The position numbers and the translations under genes are program-made. Below are positions 1-16,100 of a stretch of 64,000 bases of DNA, piece by piece. The notes under the pieces are model-generated. The model was given only the letters and a program-made list of their open reading frames with translations. It was not told where the DNA came from and did no database searches. Source of the stretch: Monarcha castaneiventris obscurior (Eukaryota; Chordata; Aves; Passeriformes; Monarchidae); assembly GCA_026261815.1 (NCBI GenBank), contig JAMPIT010000575.1, forward strand, positions 26,335,001-26,399,000. The letters run 5' to 3'. Numbering within the stretch: the first letter of the stretch is position 1; every line of letters starts with the position of its first letter.

Positions 1-957
1 AGACAACAAACTTGGCACTCTGTATTCGGTTTCCCATAAAGTAACAAAAACGGAGGGGGGGAGAATAATTTAAAATACAATTTCCTGTAGCGTTACACAG
101 TCGGCGGATCAGGAACCTCCAGAAAGGTGTCATCAGGAGCTGGCGTTTTTAGGGCACGTTTTTTAACCAGTTTCTCACATGTACATGCGTCGTTTTGCTC
201 CACCTGTTGCCGAAAACGTCGGGATAAATTAAACACTATTTTTTAGTTTTAGAAAGTAGGCATTACTTTATTGACAGCGCCGGGGTGCGTGGGGATAGCT
301 CTGCCTAGATGCAGGGCCGCTTTCAAAATTTTTCACTTATTTATACATTTTTATAAAACGAAGAAATTAATGTCCATTGGTTATAAACGGTATTATTCTC
401 TTCATTAAGTATTCTATATCCTGTTACTGATTTCTCATGATGCACATTTTCAGTCTTTCTATTACCTTTTTTTCCTGATAAGGAGTTTCTAGCACAAAGG
501 CTGAATTGTGTTTGTTAGTTTCTTCTTCTGGTTTCTGCAACATGTCCTTGGAGGCTAAAAATTCTGCATTCCAGGTGTCTAGTTTTCAGCAATACCTCTC
601 TCCCCCAGGCTTTGTTCACTGAAGCTCATCAGGGTTAGTTTAGCAAAACTTAAAAGTGTCAGTGATTTTTCCAACCTGTTCTAATGATAGGAGTCTGTAA
701 AAAAAACTTTGCTACTTGCTGGTTAAAGTGGAAAATCACACTGTTTATGAGTAGTACACTTTTTAGGATTAATTAAAAACAATTAATTAGAAAGTTAATT
801 AAAACCATAATATGGTAGAAGAGTTCTTGACTGAACTGAAGTTCAGAAATGATCACTTACCCGGAATGTACCATAACAGAGGGAGAAAGTAAGTGTCATC
901 CTTTCCTCATTCCTGGACAAGTTCTCCTTATGTGATATTACAAAATTAAGTTATATT
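1..957. other. AT-rich intergenic DNA, no gene seen
   Basis: The stretch is AT-rich with no convincing open frame, RNA gene or repeat that I recognise. Around positions 768-800 it is almost pure A and T, with repeated AATTAATTA-like words. It could be part of an intron or a 3' flank of a gene to the left. The mammalian neighbours on this side of CPOX (GPR15, CLDND1) are not visible here. Confidence 0.5.
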
Positions 958-959
958 TG

Positions 960-1310
960 TGTCAGGAAAATCCACAAACGCCAGAGGTTTATGTCCAAAA
1001 AGGAGACAGAGGAGTCCTGCAACTTTATTCAGCTAGAGAGAGTCCACCCCACAAAATCTTCCCTCTCGCGGTTTCGGAGGGTGCAGCCTCCTTTTATCCC
1101 AGACTCCCGGCCGCGTGGTGCCCTCTTCCTTTCCCCATTGCCTGAGGAACCAGGAAGGTGCAGCCTTCCCGAACCGCCTCCCGCATATCCCCCCTTGAAC
1201 CTGCTGTTTTACCCCAAAGCTCAGAAACTCAGGCTTGTGCAGAGCCCTGTCTGTTTCAGGAGCCGAGCTGTGTGGGCTCTGCAGCAAACCTGCTGCCCAG
1301 AGTTAGTAGC
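960..1310 (-). mobile_element. Retroviral LTR, minus strand, boundaries approximate
   Basis: Read on the minus strand, the segment has the order of signals of a retroviral LTR. A TATA-like GGGATAAAAG lies at 1091-1100, an AATAAAG poly(A) signal about 65 bp downstream at 1023-1029, and then a short U5-like part ending in CCTGACA at about 960. No tRNA-type primer-binding site follows the end and no gag, pol or env frames are nearby, so it looks like a solo LTR. It is GC-richer than its flanks. The U3 end is unclear and may lie well beyond 1310. The family is not identified. Confidence 0.5.
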
Positions 1311-3030
1311 GACATGAAGGCCAATTTCAAGGACGTTAACACCCAAACCTTTACCCATCGAATTGTTTGTAAAGACATCAGCTTTCCTCTCAGTTGTTTT
1401 TCCTGGGAAAGATGTTGAAAGTATTAAATTTGACTTCTTGGGGAAGGCAAAAGGAAACGCGTGTTTCAAACATTTAGTTGTAAGTATTGCATTTAAACAA
1501 ACATCTGTCAAAAATTCACCACCTCTCACCTTTACATTCCTGATAAAACAGTTGAGAAAACAATTACTTTTTTCTCACTCCAGAAAGAAAAAAATAATAC
1601 AAACCTTGCCCTAGGCATCCTTCTTATCCTGAAAGACTGGGAAATGTATTTGGACATGTATTTGGAACTGTAATGACACAATAGCTATATATTATAGGAG
1701 CAAAGCCAACTGTGCTTCTTGCATTTTTAAAATAGTGAAATTGTATTGCATAATTTTCTTACAAAATGGTATTTTAAAGGACTGAGTGATCAATAAATTA
1801 GAGATAACCTTAAAAAAAAAAATAAAAAGGATCAGGGTTGGCAATAATATGAGTTAGGGCTGCAATCCCTTGTCTTGCAGAAAGACACTTTCATTGCAGT
1901 TGCATCGTAGCTTCTGGCTCCTGGCAAACAAATTCGCTGTTGTTCTTTCTTTACTGAGCAATCTCCTGCTCTGGGAAAAGGCCTTATCCCAGTGGCTCTG
2001 AAATTATTTTACAGTGAGATGAGGTCTACCCGAAACAGCAGAAACACAAAGTGACTTTACAGCTTCTCTCTGCTCTGACTGTTGTCTTTGTCATGATGTT
2101 TCTTGACCTCGAAATTCTAACAAACTCCATTAGAAGTGTGTTTTTGAGAAAGCATGAGACAGTTTAAAATCCATATTCCGCTTAAAGCAGGCACTCTTCA
2201 TCTCACAATCACCAATAGAAGTGATTCTATTGCTTCAGTCCCGTTTCCTGGAATCTTTTGATCGACTTCTTGAGGACTGTGGTCTCTTTGATGGAGGAAA
2301 ACCTTCAGTCTCAGAGTCCCACAGTATTAGTGATTGAAGGGTGCTGCTTAAGGAAAGGAAAACAGCAGCTGTTGAATTTAGACCATGTTAGGGTTGCATT
2401 TTTAGGTATATGGCTTTTTGCAGATTCTTCCAGTTCTGCAGCTAATCAAATAATTATTTTTTGTGAACAGCCCACTTTTTTTTAAGGCTCAACACATCAC
2501 TGGTAAATTATGCTTTTTCAATTTAGAATTCTTTATTGTGGGGCTTTCTGCTTCTTTCTTCTTCATGCGTATGTGGGGTTTTCTGCTCTTTTACAATCAG
2601 GTGTCTCCTGTCCTTTTCCTTCCTAACTCCGTACTTTCTTACATGTGATCTGTGACTGTCTCCTCACACCCGGTATTGGTCATTGCGCTGGGAGCTTTTT
2701 TATGTGGGAATGTCTGTGTTAAATGTTTCCCGGGTTTGAGGAAGCTCTTGTATTGTCATGATACAGTTATATGTGCTCCTCTATGCACATATTACCTTGT
2801 TTTTGGCTTCCTAGTGTGTTTTTTATTGATGTATTTAATGACAGGTCGTGTTGGTGGCAAATGAAACAACAAAGGAGAAGAGCTCAACTTAGCACTCATA
2901 CTGACTGTGAAGGGAAGGGCTGGGAATTTCATGATGTCCTCTTCCTCTACAACTTTTTCACTGACTCAGAGGTATTTAATACTGAAATATTTTATTTTCA
3001 AATCAATGCCTTGATTTCACAAGCGATCCA
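1311..3030. other. Intergenic DNA, T-rich, no gene seen
   Basis: Only short chance frames occur here. Several look hydrophobic simply because the DNA is T-rich. The left part may be the remainder of the U3 region of the LTR ending at 960. I see no splice-bounded exon or recognisable repeat. Confidence 0.45.
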
Positions 3031-3144
3031 CATGACCTGTCAGCGGGGGAAGGGCTCCCGTTCCAGTGTCTCAGCGCCAGGGGCAGGCGGGGTCCCACAG
3101 CTGGGTCTTGGGGGTCGCCCTCGGGAGCGCTGCTCCCGCCTCAT

Positions 3145-3216
3145 TCCTCGTTAGTATAGTGGTGAGTATCCCCGCCTGTCACGCGGGAGACCGGGGTTCG
3201 ATTCCCCGACGGGGAG
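3145..3216 (+). tRNA. tRNA-Asp (GTC), copy 1
   Basis: A 72-nt gene that folds as a standard cloverleaf. The acceptor stem pairs TCCTCGT with ACGGGGA and the discriminator is G. The anticodon GTC is at 3178-3180, the T-loop motif GGTTCGATTCC is intact, and there is no intron. The gene-internal A and B boxes needed for RNA polymerase III are present. It differs from the second tRNA-Asp copy at 3989 by G instead of T in the D-loop (GGTGAGTA against GGTTAGTA). It should read GAC and GAU codons. Confidence 0.96.
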
Positions 3217-3227
3217 GCGGCAGTGCC

Positions 3228-3232
3228 TTTTT
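3228..3232 (+). terminator. RNA polymerase III T-run after tRNA-Asp copy 1
   Basis: Five T residues lie 11 bp past the tRNA 3' end, the expected kind of Pol III stop. Confidence 0.7.
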
Positions 3233-3648
3233 ATCCCCGGGGCGTGCTCCTGCTTCGTCCTGCTCTCACCACACCCCCATCCGCGGTGTGGCCGGAAGAA
3301 CGGAGAGAGGGAAGGGACGAGAACGACTCCTCCGAAGCGTGGGGGAGCGTTTCGGTACGCGTGCCTGTGCGCGGTGCAGCCCTGCCGAGCCGCTCCGTGC
3401 CGTCGGTAGCTGCCGCCCGCGCACCGGAGGAGCGAGCAGGAAAATAAAAACGAAAGGTTGGAAAGGTCAGTTTTTTAGGAATGCTCGTTACCCCGGTTGG
3501 TGCCCTCGCTGCTCTGTCACGGCTCCATGAAACAGCCAGCCGAGGCAGGGTGTAGGAAAGCGATCGCAGTGATGCTGCAGATCGGCACACCCACGGCACG
3601 TCCTGGAACCGCCTCAGCTGCTTGTACATGGACGAATCTGTGCAAATT

Positions 3649-3722
3649 GGCCGGTTAGCTCAGTTGGTTAGAGCGTGGTGCTAATAACGCCAAGGTCGCG
3701 GGTTCGATCCCCGTACGGGCCA
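3649..3722 (+). tRNA. tRNA-Ile (AAT)
   Basis: A 74-nt intronless tRNA gene. The acceptor stem pairs GGCCGGT with ACGGGCC and the discriminator is A. The anticodon loop CTAATAA gives anticodon AAT at 3683-3685, which is read as IAU after A34-to-inosine editing. The T-arm GGGTTCGATCCCC is perfect. The A box (TAGCTCAGTTGG) and B box are intact. It lies between the two tRNA-Asp genes on the same strand, each with its own terminator, so the three are probably separate Pol III units. Confidence 0.96.
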
Positions 3723-3734
3723 GTTTCACGGGCG

Positions 3735-3740
3735 TTTTTT
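3735..3740 (+). terminator. RNA polymerase III T-run after tRNA-Ile
   Basis: Six T residues lie 12 bp past the tRNA-Ile 3' end. Confidence 0.75.
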
Positions 3741-3988
3741 CTGCCTTAGCAGAGTATCACTTTATTTTGTTTTGGGGGCGGAGGGGTACCACGGAAAGGA
3801 ACGCGGTACCCCCCAACAGGGAGCCTGACGTGGGCGGTCATGGGGGGACAGCGAGAGCGGGCCGGGCCGGCGCCTCTCCTCAGCCTGCCCGGGCACGGGG
3901 CCGGAGCAGCCGCCAGCCGCAGGTAGGAGCCCGCGGCAGGTGAGGCGGTACCACGTGGCGGCGGGGAGGGAAGGGACACTCATCCCAC

Positions 3989-4060
3989 TCCTCGTTAGTA
4001 TAGTGGTTAGTATCCCCGCCTGTCACGCGGGAGACCGGGGTTCGATTCCCCGACGGGGAG
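3989..4060 (+). tRNA. tRNA-Asp (GTC), copy 2
   Basis: A 72-nt gene nearly identical to the copy at 3145, with the same acceptor stem, anticodon GTC (4022-4024) and T-arm, and one base difference in the D-loop. The shared bases extend slightly into the 3' flank (GGCGG against GCGGAG), but the wider flanks differ. The duplication is therefore old, or the two copies have been kept alike by gene conversion. The cloverleaf shows no defect and a strong T7 terminator follows. Confidence 0.96.
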
Positions 4061-4073
4061 GCGGAGCTGCACG

Positions 4074-4080
4074 TTTTTTT
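4074..4080 (+). terminator. RNA polymerase III T-run after tRNA-Asp copy 2
   Basis: Seven T residues start 14 bp past the tRNA 3' end. Confidence 0.75.
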
Positions 4081-4110
4081 CTCTCGAGACGGGGGGGGAA
4101 ATAGAACCCG

Positions 4111-4558
4111 CCCCCCACTTGTTTTTCCCTATCGGGTCCTCAACGAAGTTCGTGCTGGGAGACACGACAATCAGTCCAAAGCTGGGAGCAGTGTGAAGAG
4201 AGAGGTGGATGCCTCAGGTCAAGGCCCAGCAGCGTCCTGATCCACCATCGACTTCCTTGGCAACGGAGCTGGCCCGAGCAGCGCTGTTCTGCTGTGGTGA
4301 TTGCAGCACAGATGCTCAGTGCTGATCTTCTCCTCAAACGAACAGCCACCTTTCTGTTCTCATGCGGTAACAGTGGGACCTCAACCCACATTCTCCCAAA
4401 TACTGATCAGCCAAGTCATGCTGCTGCAGCACATCTTAGACCATTTCCCCCCCTCTACAATCAATAGGACAGCACCAAAATACATGTGATTAAGTACCAC
4501 CTTTTCCACAGCTTCCTGAAAGGACAGTTTAAGGTTTAAAGTCATATCAAATATTCCC
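4111..4558. other. Spacer between tRNA cluster and CPOX 3' end
   Basis: No gene is seen. It separates the plus-strand Pol III genes from the convergent end of the minus-strand CPOX transcript. A longer CPOX 3' UTR could extend into it. Confidence 0.5.
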
Positions 4559-4564
4559 TTTATT
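4559..4564 (-). terminator. CPOX: Candidate CPOX poly(A) signal AATAAA
   Basis: The minus strand reads AATAAA here, about 410 bases past the CPOX stop codon. It is the first canonical signal I see downstream of the stop and would give a 3' UTR of roughly 430 nt. Alternative sites further on cannot be excluded. Confidence 0.5.
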
Positions 4565-4972
4565 CTTTTAAAAAACATTTTTAAGCATCCCGACATTTCA
4601 TAAGGGTAAGCAGTGCTATTTAGGCACAGATAATGCTTTCATTTCCCTGAACACATCACAGTAGTTTGCCATTTTGCAGTCAACCAAATCAGTTGAGGAA
4701 GTTCTAAAGCATGCAGAGTAGCCCTGTGAGGCCTTCACCAGTCCTTCACAAGGCAGCAGCAACGGGGTGACAACATTAGCCCATCAATCTAAAAGAATGA
4801 GTTCACACATTTGCAAGTTCTAACAAGTCTACAGCAAAATTAAGGCACGAGGTAAGAGTATAAATAGACACTGAAACACCACGCAACAGCAGTTTGAATG
4901 GGCTGGTTTGCAGGTATTCCTGTTCTCTCAGAATGGCTCAGTGCAAGCAATCCATCTTCTTCATGATCCGTG

Positions 4973-13015
<8,043 letters not shown>

Positions 13016-13084
13016 GACCGGCACCGGCGCCGCAGTGCCCGCGGGGCGGAGCCGGGCCGGGGCGGGGCGGGGGCCGCGCCGGGT

Positions 13085-13112
13085 ATGAACGTGTGGCTGC
13101 ACACGGAATCGA
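13085..13112 (+). CDS. Candidate first coding exon of the unrecognised gene
   Basis: An ATG inside the CPOX CpG promoter opens nine codons and ends at GA|GTAGGT, phase 1. That is exactly the phase the next exon needs. An overlapping donor at AG|GTGGGA would give the wrong phase. The frame is also open upstream of the ATG, so the true first exon could start earlier or be elsewhere. Confidence 0.3.
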
Positions 13113-16100
13113 GTAGGTGGGAAAGCAGCGCTGAGATCATTCCATGCGGGCTGTCATCTGTCACTACGTTGTCAGCTAGACCATGGCACTGACTGCCACG
13201 TCCAGTTTTTCCAGGGACGGTGACTCCACCACCTCCCTAGGCGTTCCAATCCAATGTCTAATCACCCTTTCTGTGAAGAAATTCTTCCTAATGTCAACCT
13301 GAACCTCCCCTGGCACAGCTTAAGGCTGTGTCCTCTCATCACGTCGCTGGTTGCCCGGAACAGAGTAGTCCCCACCTGGCTACAACCTCCTGGTAGGTAG
13401 TTGTAAAGACTGACAAGGTAACCCCCGAGCCTGCTTTTCTTCAGGCTGAACAACCCCAGCTCCCTCAGCAGCTCCTCGTAAGACTTGTGCTCCAGACCCT
13501 TCACCAGCTCCATTGCTCTTGTTTGGACCTGCTCCAGTACCTCAGTGTCCTTCCTGAACTGAGGAGCCTCGAACTGGACACAGTATTTGAGGTGTGGCCT
13601 CACCAGTGCTGAGTACAGAGGAAGAATCACTTCCCTAGTGGTGCTGGCCACACTATTTCTAAACAGGATGCCATTGGCACACAGCTGGCTTGTACATGTC
13701 TGTATAAGAAAGCCCATCCACACTAGGTGCTATGAAAGAGTGCAAGCATCCCATAGTCCTCCTATCTGTGTGCCCCTGGATCTGGGCTGCCCGTGCGTGT
13801 GGGTGCTGCCACAGGGAGAGGCATCGATGGATGCAGCACTCAGGTGCCACACCTCACCTGGTGCGGCTTTGGGAGAGGGGGCTGTGCTGTCCATGTGCCT
13901 GTAAAATATCTCTGCATACTGCTTACGAATAACCTGGTATTGTTGATGGAACTACATGGGGCTGCAGAGTAATGGCTTGTACAGGGCCAGCCATCACTGG
14001 AATAGGGGTAAAATGTGAGCTGTCCTGTGAACCATGTGGAATTGCCCTCCTGCATATGGCATTTCTGGTTTTGTATTCCCAAAAATGAGCTTTTAGAACC
14101 TGACTAGTTTGTGGGATCATCCGTTTAGTGCAATAGGAATATTTCCCATGGATGTCAGAGGGCACTTGCTTACACATCCTTTGTTATTTCTAAAGTTGAA
14201 GCACATTTTCTACCCTAATATAATGGAGGAACTAGAGACGTGCAGTCAAGGGGCTTTGATCTCACTGCAATTACAGAGATGTGGTGGGATAGCTTGCAGG
14301 ACTGCAATGTTGTCATGAAGGGCTACATTAGGATAGACAGACAAGGAAGGTGCTGTGGTGGAGTTGCCCTCTCTGTGAGACACACTTGTAATGTATTGAG
14401 CTCTGCCAATGGGTGGACAACAAGGAAGTCAAGAGCTTATGGGTTAGGATTAAAGGGCAGGCGAACAAGGGTGACACTGATGTGGGTGTTTGCTACAGGC
14501 CACCCAAGCAGGAGAAAGTGGACAAGGCCTTCTACAGGCAGCTTGAAGCAGCCTCACAGTCACAGGCCCTGGTTCTGGTGGGGGACTTTACCCTGACACC
14601 CACTGGAGAAGCAACAGGTGACAAAAGTGATTAAGGGACTGGAGTATCTCTCTTATGAGGAAAGACTGAGGGAGCTGGGCCTGTTCAGTCTGGAGAAGAG
14701 ATGGCTGAGAGGGGGCCTCATCAGTGTCTATGGATAAATGAAGGGAGGGTGGCAGGAGGATGGATCCAGGCTCTGCTCAGTGGTACCAAGCAATGGAACA
14801 AGAAGGCATTGAGTAGAAACTGATGCACAGGAAGTTCCACCTGAACAGGAGGAAGAACTTCTTTACTGTGACCAAGAACTGGAACAGGTTGCCCAGAGAG
14901 AATGTGGAGTCTCCCTCACTGGAGAACCATTTGGATGCAATCCTATGCCATGTACTCTGGGATGGCCCTGCTTGAGCAGGGAGGTTGGACCAGATGATCC
15001 ACTGTGGTCCCTTCCAACCTACCCAGCTGTGATTCTGTGAAAATAAGAATTCAGAATAATACAGAGAAGATCGGTGTAGAGCCAGATGTTGAAAGGTACT
15101 GCATAGCACCAAAATGGCTCAACCCAGCAAAGACTGCACTTTGGTATGGGACTGTTCCTTGGAAACTATGATCTGGTATTTCAGGACCGATTTGCAGCTG
15201 TAGTACCCAAGCATAGATCAGTTTCAAGGATGACTCTGTGGAAAGTGTGGAGATTATTCCTTATTATGGATCTGAGCTTCATTATCTGCTTCTTTTCACT
15301 GCAGGGTATTTTGGGGGGGAGTGTGTGTGTATAAAGTGATAACGTTTGCTCGATGGTATAGTCCATGTTCTCATTTCTGATCTGATTCTGTTCTTTGGCA
15401 GCAGAGAATGCTGTGAAGCTGCTGAAGCTCTGCAACGAGGAACGGAAGATCTCTGAGCGTGTGTCTCTTCTGAGCTCTGCTCTCTTCTGCCATCAGCTGG
15501 AGAACAGGATCCCTGATGAGCCCGGAAACCCGACCCACTGGAGGTAGGAGTGAAGGAGGGAATGTGCTGAGAGGTCTGTCGCTTGTAAATGGCTTAGAAG
15601 TGCATAATGTCTACTGTTTATCATGAAAACCTTTAGATAAATCCAGCTGATACGATTCAAGAAGGAACTGAGCTATCAGTGCCAGCCCTGGATAAAGGAC
15701 TGTGGAAGAGCTGATAGAGCAGCCAAAACCCCTAAGATGGTAGTGCCCTTCCAAGCTGTTTACTGTAGTAAAGCTCTGTTCTTTCAGTGGGGTTTTTTTT
15801 TAGACACTATTAAAAACAAGTAAATATTGGGGCCAAGATATGTAAAACACATTCATGCTGATTTAATATGTTGGTGGGGTTTTTTTTCTGTACTAGGTTG
15901 AATGCAATCTTTGATTGGTAACATCTGGTAACTCAGCTGGATGGGACCTCTGGAGGTCTCTAGTCCAACCTCAGGGGTTCACTGTTCCCAGGCTGGATGA
16001 GGTTGTGCAAGGCCTTCCTTGTCCAGCTGCAGTTGGAAAACCGCATTCCTCGTTTTGCCTGGGCTCCTGCCTCAGCAGTCCACTACCCCCACCAGGAAGA

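Larger units (their letters stand above)
3030..4110. other. GC-rich island holding a tRNA cluster
   Basis: GC and CpG rise sharply relative to both flanks and the island contains three tRNA genes, all on the plus strand. CpG-rich surroundings are usual for actively transcribed tRNA genes in vertebrates. The longer open frames across this island run through the tRNAs and are by-products of GC-rich sequence. Confidence 0.7.

Noticed and set aside
2652..2864. Hydrophobic 70-codon frame
   Set aside because: The T-rich DNA gives Leu, Phe and Val by chance; no support beyond openness.
1..3000. GPR15 or CLDND1 exons left of CPOX
   Set aside because: No seven-helix or claudin-type frame is present; the longest frames are short and unlike either family.
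3066..3530. Plus-strand open frame of 154 codons over the first tRNA-Asp
   Set aside because: It reads straight through a well-formed tRNA gene and its terminator in GC-rich DNA; a chance frame.
13016..13102. Extension of the CPOX frame upstream of 13015
   Set aside because: The upstream frame opens with GTG, not ATG; the ATG at 13015 is the first in frame and has a good context.
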